In this document: positions 22,568 through 33,682 of the stretch, piece by piece
Position numbering within the stretch: the first letter of the stretch is position 1
Layout: the number at the start of each line of letters is the position of its first letter
Assembly (NCBI GenBank): GCA_022225965.2
Contig: JAKJXP020000010.1
Span: 496,001-560,000, forward strand
Direction: 5' to 3'
DNA length: 64,000 nucleotides
Source: Diatrype stigma
Taxonomy: Eukaryota; Ascomycota; Sordariomycetes; Xylariales; Diatrypaceae
Program-made: the position numbers and the translations under genes
Notes under the pieces: generated by a model
What the model was told of the DNA's origin: nothing
Database searches by the model: none
Seen by the model: only the letters and a program-made list of their open reading frames with translations

Positions 22568-24414
22568 TAAGGGGGGAATTCGGGGAATATGGAGAAGGGA
22601 AAGATAGATAGGGAGGGGGTTATAGAAGGGAAACGGAAGGGACATGGGGATAAAAGGAGGGAAACTAAAACTGGGGAGAGGAATAGGGAGGGTAGGGATG
22701 ATGGATCAGGGTCTACGACACGAGCATATGAGGCACAGACAGCGAACCACGATGACCACGAAATGACCACGATTACGACTATGACCACGAATACGAAACA
22801 CGAACTCGACGGCGCAAAACAACAACAATAACAGACCACGTCCAGCAGCAAAGGGCACATTACACCGACCGCCACCACCACCACCACCACCACCTTCGCG
22901 GGTGGGGGAGGGCATATACATTACATACTACACGTACATACGCCATGTGTACCATACGACACGACACGAAACGACACGAAACGACAGCACATACACAGAC
23001 ATTACACGCACATTGCGACCTAGAAGCTGGGCGGAGAGACGAACTAAAAGGCACGGACGGAGAGGAGGGAGGGAGAGGTAAATAAAAATACAAAAGACGC
23101 GGAAAAACGGAGCGGCGGCGGTGTTGCATGAGAACCGGGGCGAAGCGGGAGAGAGCGAACGAGCGAGCGAGCGAACAAGCATTTACACGGGGTTGGGCGA
23201 GCAGAGCAGCATGAGAGGTTCCTTACAAAACAAAAAAGAAGAAGAGAAACACAAAAAAACACACGTACATATACACAACACACATACGCCAACATCTTCC
23301 TCCCTACCTATCTATCATCACTTCCTCCGCCCTTTATTTCTGCTTTGTCTTGATTTCCTGCTCCTACGACGGATGATGATTTAATGATTTGACGACATTC
23401 ACGGGCCGACACACACACACACACACACACACAATGTAAATGTTTACGACGGAAAGACTCGGGTTTGTTTTGTCTGTTTGTTTACTACCGGCTTGGATTT
23501 ATTTTGTTTTCTCATCCCTTTTGTTCGAACGGTACTCCGGAGTGACGACGACGACGACAACGACGATGACGGACGATGGGATGGGTTGATGATCTTTCTT
23601 TGGACTGGGCTGGCTGTCGGTGAAATGGGGGGGCTCGAAGGGGAATGGGGAAGGGGAAGGGGAAGGGGGAGGGGGGAGGGGGAAAAGGGGGAAAGGGGTT
23701 GGGGGCGGCATCTACTACTTACCACTTACTCTGTAATGAGGATGAACGAACGGGTCGTACTGTGATTGTATGTTATTATTTTATGTCATACAGGTCTGGG
23801 AGGGTCTTTTCTGTTCTTTTTCTTCTCTTTACTGGGGTTCGGTTTCATTGATAGTTCCATTTTCTTCCTTGTTCCTTCGATTCGACCCGTGTCATACTTC
23901 TTGAAGATTTTCTTTCTCCCTGTCACTTATTTGTGTGGGTGGGCGTTCGATGAACAGGAAAAGTATGGGCGTGCAGAAGTTTAAAAATAACTAAAAGTGC
24001 TTCTTGTTTTCAGCCTTGTTGTCGTTTTCTTTCTTTTTTTTTTTTTGTCATCAGAAGGACCGATTATCCCCCTTTATTTCCCAAGGCTTAATGGGGGAAA
24101 TGGGCGAGACCCGCGACGAGTCTCTCAGTCCATCCGGAATTCCTGTTATCTTGGCGTTGTGTTTCATTTTCACCCTGGCTCCCCCTAATCTATGGCATTG
24201 AGGAACACTGACCTCGACGCTTGCATCTTTTTTTTACCTCTTTTCTAGAACAAAATATCAACTGCATAATGAGCTGGCTGAATGACTGGAGAAGGGGGGG
24301 AAAACAGGTCTGTATGTATCACAGAGTTCATAATGTTCACCAAGGTTAATACCATCATAAACAGACACACAGTTTTTACCATGGAAGTTTACTGACTGTA
24401 TTTTTATCTACCCT
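22568..24414. other. Intergenic DNA between convergent Myb and Trm9 genes
   Basis: No supported gene. It probably includes the 3' UTRs of both flanking genes. It holds an AC dinucleotide run (23409-23433), a G-rich purine tract (23638-23705) and several T-rich stretches. ORFs here are repeat products. Confidence 0.5.
23638..23705 (+). repeat. Purine tract (GGGGAA/GGGGGA)n
   Basis: About 68 bases with at least nine runs of four or more G on the plus strand, almost free of pyrimidines. It lies downstream of the Myb gene on its coding strand. It has quadruplex or triplex potential by sequence rules only. Confidence 0.8.
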
Positions 24415-25347
24415 CTACGACCGACTTGCTATCGCCCACCAGTTATCCTGATCGTAACCGCTTTCTAAGACTACGCCCCCGGCGGCCGCGACGTCGTCCT
24501 CGAGCTCGCCCTTCTTGTACAGATGGTAATACCGCTGGTACGTCTTGTCGCCATCGCTCCCCCCACCAGCGGCAGCAGCAGGCTGCTCCTGGTCACCAAC
24601 ACCAGCAGCAGCAACGACGCCCTTCTTGGGGGCTCCCTTCGGCTTGGGCTTGGCCTTCGCCTTCATGACCCAGGGCACGAGCCGGTCCTGGTCGGCGCCC
24701 TCGTCCCACCCGCGCCTGCTGCTCCCCTGCTCCAGGGCCCACACGTAGACCAGCGCCGTGCCGCCGTCCCTCAGGCACTCCAGGATAGCGCTGACGCCTT
24801 CGATCCTCCGCTCCCTCGTCGAGAGGTGGTGCAAGACGGCGATGCAAATCGCGAAATCCACGCCCCTATCCCTGCCTCCATCCCCATCCCCTGTTCTACC
24901 CCTATTCCGACCACCGATCCTAAAAGGCAGCGCCAACCCATCCGCCACCGCCACCGCCTCGCTCCCCGCCGCGACGCCGCCATCTTTCTCTCCGGCGGCG
25001 TGGGCAGTCGTCGCCGTCGTCTCCCACGCCCGGCCCCGCGCCAGCCCGACCAGGGCGGCGCTGCGGTCGGACCCCAGCAGGGCGACGTCCGGGTTGACGC
25101 CGAGGTACTTGCCGTTGCCGCAGCCGACGTCGAGGCCGACGGCGCCGGGCGGCTGGGCGCGCAGGAAGCGGGCGACGCGGGGCCAGGGCCGGTGGCGCGT
25201 CGCCGAGAAGTGCGGCGCGATCTCCTCGTACACCCCGTGCACGTGCTGCTGCTCGTAGGACTCGGCCGGGTCTCCTGATCCTGATCCTGCTGCTGCCGCC
25301 ACATCAACCCCTTCTGTGGGTGGTGGTGGTGGTTGTGGCTGCTGCAT
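24415..25347 (-). CDS. trm9: tRNA wobble-uridine carboxymethyl methyltransferase Trm9
   Basis: SAM-dependent methyltransferase. By family knowledge it completes mcm5U and mcm5s2U at the wobble position of certain tRNAs with partner Trm112, in the cytosol. It is intronless, 310 residues, with ATG at 25347. An Ala/Gly/Pro-rich leader (1-30) precedes YEQQHVHGVYEEIAPHFSATRH, the Trm9 signature. Motif I is VGLDVGCGNGKYLGV (70-84), with SDR after beta 2. A short Gly/Arg insert (about 145-165) precedes DFAICIAVLHHLSTRERR, then ALVYVWALEQ. A Lys/Ala-rich linker leads to TYQRYYHLYKKGELE and the ending NWWAIASRS. The inserts are low-complexity but all core motifs are present. It is convergent with the Myb gene. 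Confidence 0.95.
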   Translation of the reverse strand: MQQPQPPPPPTEGVDVAAAAGSGSGDPAESYEQQHVHGVYEEIAPHFSATRHRPWPRVARFLRAQPPGAVGLDVGCGNGKYLGVNPDVALLGSDRSAALVGLARGRAWETTATTAHAAGEKDGGVAAGSEAVAVADGLALPFRIGGRNRGRTGDGDGGRDRGVDFAICIAVLHHLSTRERRIEGVSAILECLRDGGTALVYVWALEQGSSRRGWDEGADQDRLVPWVMKAKAKPKPKGAPKKGVVAAAGVGDQEQPAAAAGGGSDGDKTYQRYYHLYKKGELEDDVAAAGGVVLESGYDQDNWWAIASRS

Positions 25348-27708
25348 GTCTGGGTAGGCAGGCAGACAGGCAGGTGGGTGGGCGGGTGCTTGTGCTACCT
25401 AGGTACCTGGGTATGTAGAATGGTTCTCGGATGGTGGATGATGATGGATGAATGACGATAGCTAGACGGTATAGGTAGGTACAAGGTAGTTTAGGTAGAT
25501 TGGTGGGCGGTAGAAGTGATGCGATGCACTGCGTTGTGATGTGAAGTGGCTGTTGCAAATCCAGTGGCGCCGCTAGCAACTGCTGCAACTCAGGCACAGG
25601 GTATGTATGTATGTATGTATGTATGTATGTATGTATGAATTTGTAGGTATCGTAGTTATAGGTATCACACCCGTAGTTACTTAGCACTAGGTACCTAATG
25701 CAAGTAGTTACAGCGTGGTCGTCATAGTACATACATGTACGTAGTTCATGCATAGGTATGTATTGTACACCCAACTTCGACTCAGCCCCCACGCAACAGC
25801 GACGTATCCATGGATGTATTGTATGTAGGTATGTATGGATGTACGACACGGTTAGTTACGTAGACCCGACTGGTGTGGTCGTATAAAACTGCACGCACAA
25901 CCCCCGGAAAAGACTAGGCAGGTACAAACCCATTCAGGGCTGAACCAGATGCGGTTGCGTTAAGGTTTCCCCCGTAGCCGGGGCTTGCCGGGGTATGTAT
26001 GTAGCTGTAATGGGTGGTCAGGCAGGTAGGTAGGTTAGCTACGGTTCGGGGATGATGGTGGCGGCCGCGGCAGCGGTAACGGCATGCCGAGAAGGAGGGC
26101 TGGAAAGGTATCGGGGTAACTGGGTAGCCGGATATGTAGGCAGCAAGCGGCACGGGGAGAGAAAAAACCCCTGGTCGACTACTATAATAATATAACAATA
26201 CCCCTTGTGCCGCCTGCAAAACGGGGTATTTCCCATGATATTCTCCTTTTTGGGCGCGTTTTCTTCTTCTTCTAAGATATCCCCCCTGGCGGCGCCCCAG
26301 CTCACCACACCCACATAGGGGGGGGGGGAAGCGATACACACATTTTCTGTATACCTCTATATGTTGTAACGCCGATCACGATGTATGTGCGAGGTATGTA
26401 CATATATGCATGTAGGGCTAGCGTCCGTGGGACCTTTTGATCTTGGATTGAAATTTTGCAGGTGAAATCTCGATGCTGTGGGATATGAGAACTGCATATG
26501 TGGAAGAGATCTAGAACCCCTCATGAAGACTTTCGCCCCCGGAGTGTTTTTGAGGAGGGGCAACGTTCGCTGCTGCAGCATAGCAGAGCTGCAAGCAGCA
26601 GCAGCAGCAGCAGCAACTGACATCATGCATATGCATAAATCCCTACATATACAAAAATTTTCTTTTCTTCTTTCTTTTTCCTACTCAGGTACTTCTGCTA
26701 CCAGGATTGCGCTAATAGGGGGACTTGGACGTGTTGCTCGCTGATGACCGTCCGCTGGCTTCCGCTCCCGCGTGCTTATTTATTGCGGTCTTGGCATATG
26801 TACCGGATCGGTAAGCCGCTGCCCGTCTTCCTTCCTTGCTGCATCCTTACGTGCCGATTCCCAGGTTTCCGTCCCTAGAGTTAACTAACTAGAACCGAGG
26901 ATTACTGAGTGCTAGGGTTCCCAGGGGTCTCAGGGCAGGGTCACCGGAGCAGGGGTGGCCTAACTAAAAAAAAATAAAAAATTAAGGGGAACAAAACGAA
27001 GGAAAATAAAGGAGAACAGAGAAAACGAAAAAGAAAGAAGCTCCAAAACCGAGTGAGGCGGCTCCTGTAGTTCCTCCTCAGCCGCCTTTCCACGAGCCCG
27101 GTAGAGACAAGACACAAAGGCAGTACCCGTACGCACATGGCCATGCAGGTCTCGAAATCCTATGTCTGTACCCGAGACAGACATGTGTATGCACAACCGA
27201 AGCACCGCATGTCCTCAGAGGAGCGCTTCTCAACCAGCGGTTCCTTCGGGTTCTCGGTTCGCCCTGGATCATTGCGGTGTTACTCCGTCAGCCTGTAACG
27301 TTACTGGAGCCTCCGCATCCTCCTCTTTTCATTGCCTCTCCTGATCATGACACCGCCCTTACCTAATTTTACCAAATTGGCTACGTATATAGTGATGATT
27401 CAGGGTCAGACAAGTTGCGAATACATTGTGCAATGCCGAATGAAATATAATCAATCCATCCTTGACCTTGACCTTGACGGGCATGTGTTCACCTCGAGTC
27501 ACCGCCTGACCGAGACAATCATACTGCACTGACGATCTTGGGTAAACCTTGAATGTAAATTTGAATGATTGGATCATCATCGTCTGCCTCTAGACCAATT
27601 TCTACGTACCATGTTCCATGGCAAACACATGCTTGCTCCTCTAGACGCCTTCTCATGCCTCCCAGCCTCCTCCTCGCCGCCTCGCTTTCTTTGCTAGCTC
27701 GAATCGAC
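25348..27708. other. Intergenic DNA upstream of trm9
   Basis: No supported gene. It contains the probable trm9 promoter, a (GTAT)9 run (25601-25636) and a CAG run near 26595. Open frames lack family resemblance. Confidence 0.5.
25601..25636 (+). repeat. (GTAT)9 tetranucleotide repeat
   Basis: Nine uninterrupted GTAT units about 250 bases upstream of the trm9 start codon. Confidence 0.9.
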
Positions 27709-29088
27709 TCATCTTCCACCCGTGTTCAGCGGGCTGTTGGGGTCGTACACATGCGTCGTGATCAGGTCGGGGTACTTGATTTCGCCTTGCCTCAGAGCCT
27801 CCTCCATCACCTCCATGATGACGATGCTCTCGGACAGGGGCAGCGTCTTGCTTTCCTTCTGGCCATCGCGGAGGCACCTCGCGACCTCGTCCGCCTCCCA
27901 GTACATGCCGCGCCCCTGGTCGGCGGGGATGGAGCAGTCCACGACCTCGATCTGGCCGCCGCCGTCCTTCCTGACGATCTGGTATTTCAGCGGCCGGTAG
28001 GCGGGCGGGTCCACCTGGATCTCGCCCAGGGGCCCCTGGATCCGGATGGCGGGACCGGCCGTCTTCTGCCCGTCGACGTCCGAGGAGACCCGGAGCCCCG
28101 TCAGAGCGATCCCCTGGCTCTTGTGCCCCGGGAACTGCAGGATGATGCTGGTCGTCTCGTCGGCCCCGGTGCTGTACTTGTTGATCGCTGCCGCAACACG
28201 GGGCGCTTCCTTCTCCGCCTCGGGCTGCAGGTGGTAGAGGATCTGGAAGAGCCACGTCAGGGAGTAGATGCCTAGGTCTAGGAGCGCACCACCGGCCAGA
28301 TCCGGGTTCACCATCCGGTTCTCGTTGGGGAAGTCTAGAGACCCATTGGGACCCTCGGCCCCGATGGAGTTGTCCGCTATACAACCAAGCATTAGCAACT
28401 ACATAGGTGATCCCAAACCTCTTTCTATCCGGGTGACTTTTCATAGTAGAACTCCCTGCCTCCACCAAAACAACATTACTCACCGATCACTCTGTAGACG
28501 GGCCCAAGAACACCAGACTGCACAAGCTCCCTGATCTTGATGCTCAGAGGGAAATATCTCGTCCAGACAGCCTCCATCAGGAATAGGTTCTTCGCCCGGG
28601 CGGTCTCGACTAGCTTCCGAGCCTGGGCGGCAGTCACGGTGAAAGCCTTCTCGCACAGCACGTTCTTCCCGGCCTCTAGGGCCAACATGGCGTTCTGGAA
28701 GTGGTGGCTGTGGGGAGTGGCGACATAGACGACGTCTATGTCGGAGTCGTTGACCAGCTCGCGATACGAGCCGTAGGTCTTCACTCCCGCGGGTGCCTTG
28801 ACTTTCTCGAGGAAAGCATCGGCGCTTGCCTTGGAGCTGGAAGAAGCCACGGCAGCTAGCTTGTGTGCCACATCGTGCACACCGCGGCTCGCGGGGCTAA
28901 TGAGCAGATCCTCGACGAAGGCTACAGATTGCAAAGTTGCATTGGTTAGCTATTGCGACGGATGTACAGCATACTGAGACTTGCTACTATCGTGAACTCA
29001 GATTACGAACTCATATTAAGAACTCACCCTGCGCAATACCGCCCGTGGCCATAATACCCCACCGGATAGTGAACGGTTCGGGCGCCAT
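27709..29088 (-). CDS. Gfo/Idh/MocA-family NAD(P)-dependent oxidoreductase (dihydrodiol / D-xylose dehydrogenase-like)
   Basis: Exons on the minus strand: 29088-29028, 28921-28484, 28376-27709; 388 residues, the family length. The short first exon gives MAPEPFTIRWGIMATGGIAQ, the Rossmann start. It joins through a split GCC codon to AFVEDLLISPASRGVHDVAH. VVYVATPHSHHFQNAMLALEAGKNVLCEKAFT carries the conserved nucleotide/catalytic-region Lys of the EKP-like motif (here EKA), followed by FLMEAVWTRYFP. The C-terminal domain contains GGALLDLGIYSLTW, with acid and His/Tyr positions typical of the dihydrodiol dehydrogenase/D-xylose 1-dehydrogenase group. The substrate (trans-dihydrodiol or aldose) cannot be told from sequence. 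Introns have GTGAGT, GTGAGT donors and TAG acceptors. Divergent from the aldo/keto reductase 1.28 kb away. Confidence 0.93.
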
Positions 29089-30371
29089 GTTGCCTCTCGG
29101 ATAAAACAGATTCCTCCCTAGGAAATATAGATCGCAATTCTTTGAACCTCTAATGCAGGCAGATGATGAAAATTCAGCAAGTCAGCAGGAGGGCTGAGAC
29201 AAAGCCGAATAGTTTGAAATGAGTGAAATATTACTTTGTATGACCTCGGATTTCGATGTCCTAGGGAGGGGGTATCAGTTGTTCTACGTTATTCTACCAC
29301 TGTTCACCTGTTCACCCCGCTTCCAGGTTCCCGAGGTCCTTCCTACATACAACATACCTACATGTACGCACTTAGGGATGTAGATCATACTTACCCACCC
29401 CCTCGCACGTCAGTAACTCCGGTTGGGATAGCCGAAGATCCGGGGCATCGATCCCCGATACGAAGTAGATCACGGCCATTATTGTAACAGATAATATGGG
29501 GCTGGGAGCTGATTGGCTGCATACATACACATCCTGGATATATAGTATAGGTATATAGATTATAGCTGCATATAAACATATTAAATGCTATATCATTATA
29601 CGCTCGCATTGATGAATTCCAGGGACGGGACAAACACCAAACTTACTATCGTGGCATTGCCACCATGCGTATACTTCCCCGCCGAGATCTAGTGCTTACA
29701 AGAAGTGTCTTAGAAAGAAATTGTATCAATATAATATGTAGAAAGCCATTTTCAATGAATAAGTCAAGAAGCAAAGAAAAGCAACGAAGTCACGCGGTTT
29801 TCTTGTCTTTCACCTCGTTTCCAGGCATCATCGAGAAAACAATTGGGGGGTGAGGTTCGGCTAGATTTGCTCAACTTTTCTTTTCTCTGCCTATGGGAAA
29901 GCCACGCTCAGCGCCTCCAGCTCTGGGCCGGATCGCACCCAGGCCTTAGTTCGAGCTGATGGCCTAGCGTGAAGCCTCTCACGATGTTGAACATCCTCCG
30001 TGAGCGGCGGAAAGTGGAAGTGTATGGGGGGCATGGGATGGGCAGGAGCTGCATACATATCGTGCATGCGTTCGTGTATACGTGCGCAATACGTTGCCAA
30101 CCTCCTCGCGGGGATGTAGTCGATTCGGGATACCTATTCGAGTCAAATGTTACTGGCTATATGAACATTGCACCACACAGTAGGGTTGCACACGCCTTAT
30201 TCTGTCCTTATATTGATAGGGCCTCATGGTATATAAGTAGGTGGGCTGATCTCATGTCATCTCGGTATCTCTTTACCCAGATGCGAGCATTCGAGGAGCC
30301 TAGTTCAAGTAACAGGAAGCCTACCATCATTGAGTTACCTTACCAGCAGCCTCCTTATTCCACCAGGCAAG
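29089..30371. other. Shared upstream region of the divergent oxidoreductase pair
   Basis: No supported gene. AT-rich blocks lie at 29490-29800. It probably holds the promoters of both the MocA-type gene (left) and the aldo/keto reductase (right). I recognise no specific operator. Confidence 0.5.
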
Positions 30372-31671
30372 ATGGAAGAACAAGGTCCACCAGAGCCTAA
30401 AAAGCAAGGGGATCAACGGGCAGAAGGCGAAGAAGCGGTCACATACATACCCCAGCTGCTCCGACCCCTGAAGTTGCTCGATCTGCCGGCAGTGGCAGTG
30501 GCAGCGGCTGCGGCTGCGGAAACAAGTGGTAACGGCAGCAGCAACAGTGAGAAAAGTTTGAAGCTGCCGCTATCGCCACCGAACCCGCCACCGAACCCGT
30601 CGTCCTCCTCCCTCTGGATGCCCAGGCTCATGTACGGCACAGCGTGGAAGGGCGAGCGGACCGAGGACCTCGTGTACGGGGCACTGCGGGCGGGGTTCCG
30701 GGCCATCGACACGGCGGCGCAGCCGCAGAACTACGACGAGGCGGCCGTGGGGCGGGGGATCCGGCGCGCGGTGCGTGAGGGCATCGTGACGCGGGAGGAC
30801 CTGTTCGTACGTACTCCGTGGCGATGCCGTGGTGAGACGGTGCTGCACATTCATCTCTTTTTCACCCCCCCCCTTCTTTTTCATATACACACACACATAT
30901 ATACACTTCATCCCACCAGCTTTCACCCACGCACCCACACGCCTACATACCCAAAATCCCATTCTCCTTGCCGAACCCCCCTCCTTTATTCCTAGCAAGT
31001 ATCGAAAGAAAAATAGAAAATAAAACTCATCACCAACACACACATACACGCACGCATATCTAGATCCAAACGAAGTTCACGCCCTTCCAACAACAACACC
31101 AAGAAAACGCCACCGCTCCCCCGGACAGCGACGGCAGCAACACGCCCTCACTACCACTACCGTACGACCCGGCCCAGTCCCCCGAAGAGCAAGTGCACGC
31201 CTCGGTGCGCTCGTCCTTAGCGCACCTGGGTTCGCCTCTCGACTGCGTGGTGCTGCACCGGGTCCCTTTCTCGAAGGGCGGCGGTGGGCGCGGTGACGGC
31301 GGCGCTACCACGACCAGCACCTTCGCCGCCGTCTGGCGTGCCCTCGAGACGTGGGTGCTCTCTGGCCACGTGCGGCGGCTGGGCGTTAGTGGCGTGTCCC
31401 TGTTCGTCTTCGAGAGGCTGTTTCCCCCCTCTTGTCCTTCCCCTTCAGGATTATGCTCCTCGTCGCCTTCGCATTCCCCACCCCCTTCCTCATCGCCGTT
31501 TCCATCTTCATCTTCATCTTCATCCCCACCTCCATCTCCATCTCCATCTCCGTCCCCGTTTTCGCCCTCATGCTCGTCTTCGGGTTCTCTGCCGTCAGAG
31601 CCAAACCCAGGCCAGGACTCGAGTAAGGGTAAAGATAAGAGTGAGGATAGAGATAGGGATAGTAGCAGTAC

Positions 31672-31702
<31 letters not shown>

Positions 31703-32314
31703 GGAACCACCACCCCTACCACCACTACCACCACAATCCGAATCCCCCCCACCATCGTACAAAACGCCTTCCACCACGGCCCCGCCTCCGCCCGCCTCGA
31801 GGCGGACCTGCGGGCGTCGCTGCGCCAGCGCGGCGTCGTCTTCCAGGCGTACCATGTTTTACAGGGGAACCGGGACGTGCGCCTCCTCTTACGGGCAGGG
31901 AACCACGACACTAATAAGAACAAAACCAAAAAATGTGGCCAAGGTAGCGGCAGCACGACGGGCGACGACGATAGCGCGGTCGTGCGCGACCTCGCGCGCG
32001 CGGCGGGCGTGGGCGCCGCCGCGGCCCTGTACGCGCTCGTGCTGGGCTTGGGCGGCACGGCGGTGCTGGACGGGACGACGAGCGAGGCGCGCATGGCGCT
32101 GGATGTGCGGGAGCTGGGGGTCTTGGCGCGGTTTGCGGAGGATGGGGCCGAGGAGGAGGAGGAGGAGGAAGAGGGAGAGGGAGGGGGGAAGGAAGGAGAA
32201 GGGGGGGACGGAGAGGGAGGGGACGTGGAGATGGGAGGGGGGAGAAGAGGGCGAGGACGGCGTGTCTGGGAGGAGTGTTTGGGGAGGTTCAGGAGGCAGG
32301 TGGAGGTGAGATAG
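30372..32314 (+). CDS. Aldo/keto reductase with low-complexity inserts
   Basis: NAD(P)H-dependent aldehyde/ketone reductase fold, cytosolic; substrate unknown. Exons: 30372-30806 and 31064-32314 (donor GTACGT, acceptor TAG), about 561 residues, against about 300-350 usual. The N-terminal 75 residues are low complexity. The barrel begins at LMYGTAWKGERTEDLVYGAL. The catalytic tetrad is visible: Asp in RAIDTAAQP, Tyr in QNYDEAAVG, Lys in IQTKFTPF (just after the splice), His in DCVVLHRVPF. GHVRRLGVSGVSL and PTIVQNAFHHG follow. Late parts read VFQAYHVLQGN, ALYALVLGLGG and LDGTTSEARM, as in a fungal AKR group. A Ser/Pro run (encoded about 31420-31610) and an 11-Thr run split the barrel, and an acidic/Gly tail ends the protein. 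The inserts have no stop, so they read as coding, though an unrecognised intron there is possible. Confidence 0.85.
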
Positions 32315-33682
32315 ATATAGATGAACAGTAACTGGGTTAAAGGGGTTGGTGATAGTTGAGTTAGCTAGTGGGTTCTCAGGGAGAAGGTGAGAAAGCTATA
32401 GTAGGATTGATACCTGCCTAGCCTACCTAAAATTGTACGGACGGTTAAACGGGTAGATTATGATGCCTTTCGAAGGTTCGTCTGTGGGGTTCGAGTTGAG
32501 GTCTGGAATAACTACCTATCATGAATACAGCCCGAAGGAGAAGGGGTAGATCTAAGTAAAGGGTAAAATAAATAGGATCAAAAGGGGTTGTGATAGGGCC
32601 GGGAGCCGCGACATATTCTATACGTATGCCAACTACAACGAACTAAACAGGACACCAAACCAGGAGTTTCCCTATAGGACACAGATCCTGACAGTCTAGA
32701 AACCATACCTTGTTTTCCTTCCTATTTTCGTTTGTTACGCCTCCAGACGCTGCTAGCTTACATCGTGAGAAATCAAACACACATCCGATCAGGGGACGCA
32801 GAGTGAAAAGTAGGAATATTCTTTGTCTGATAGCTAGCATTTCGTCCTTCCTCCCCTTCTTCCATCGGTATGAAGGGCAGCCACGCCAGTCAGCCAGCCC
32901 CCGAGATGGATTTAGGTTGGTACTGCTGCCTCCCGGGCAAGTAGGCATAGAAAGTAGGCACATGTAGGCAGGTAGCAATGGGGGTAAGCAACCATCAAGC
33001 AAGCAAGCAAGCCAGCCAGCCCGCTTGCGTCTACTCTCCTCTGTTCTCCTGTTTTGGTTCAAGCATTATATCATTCACCCTCCGCCCAGCCAAGTGTTCA
33101 GGTAAGTAAGCACGTACGTAGGTGACCAATTCCGAACGCCTATGCTTTATCCTAACCTACATAAGCTGTCTGCCTGGCCGTCTGATGCCAGGTAATGCCC
33201 ACAACCTAGGCTATCTTACACTCACCCCTTATAAAACGCCTTAGGATATGACATGAGGATGTGACATGGTATGATATGATGATGTGTGATATGATATAGA
33301 TGCTTTGGCACCCCCTGCTTTCCCCGTCCTTCCGCCGCCTCCCTTTCCCTTTCCTCTGATAATAAGTAGAACATAAAAACCAAAGTTGCCCCCACCTCCC
33401 CATCCGTTTGGTATTGAATCGAGTACCCAGGTAGTTGGTCATCCCTGCAAAAGAGATACCCGACTACCAGAACAAGGGGAAACGGAACTCCCGACCCTTT
33501 CGTAAGAATAAGGCGAGAATTGGTAAAGAATCGAAGATATATCCTGTCGAGAGCTATCTACCTACTACGTAGGTAGGTAGCCAGCCGTTCGAACCTCACG
33601 CCGAGCCTGGCCGAACCTAAACCGGTGCACCCAACCCAAACCATCCCCACCCGATCCGATCCCGACCTGGCCCCATCTCACC
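32315..33682. other. Intergenic DNA between convergent AKR and rud3 genes
   Basis: No supported gene; 3' UTRs of the two flanking genes are expected here. It includes AAGC and CCAG short repeats near 33000 and a GTAGGTAGG patch near 33565. Confidence 0.5.

Noticed and set aside
24523..25278. 251-codon open frame on the plus strand
   Set aside because: Antisense of trm9, which carries clear methyltransferase motifs.
29437..29460. tRNA T-arm-like sequence (CGGGG, seven-base loop, CCCCG)
   Set aside because: The loop is CATCGAT rather than TTCRANY, and no matching acceptor stem, anticodon arm or D arm lies upstream.
30807..31063. Continuation of the aldo/keto reductase first exon to 30995
   Set aside because: This is the intron. 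The reading after FV becomes low-complexity, while splicing GTACGT to TAG restores the conserved LFIQTKFTPF.
31060..32094. 344-codon open frame on the minus strand
   Set aside because: Antisense shadow of the aldo/keto reductase and its repeats; it consists mostly of Val, Ser, Glu and Gly runs.
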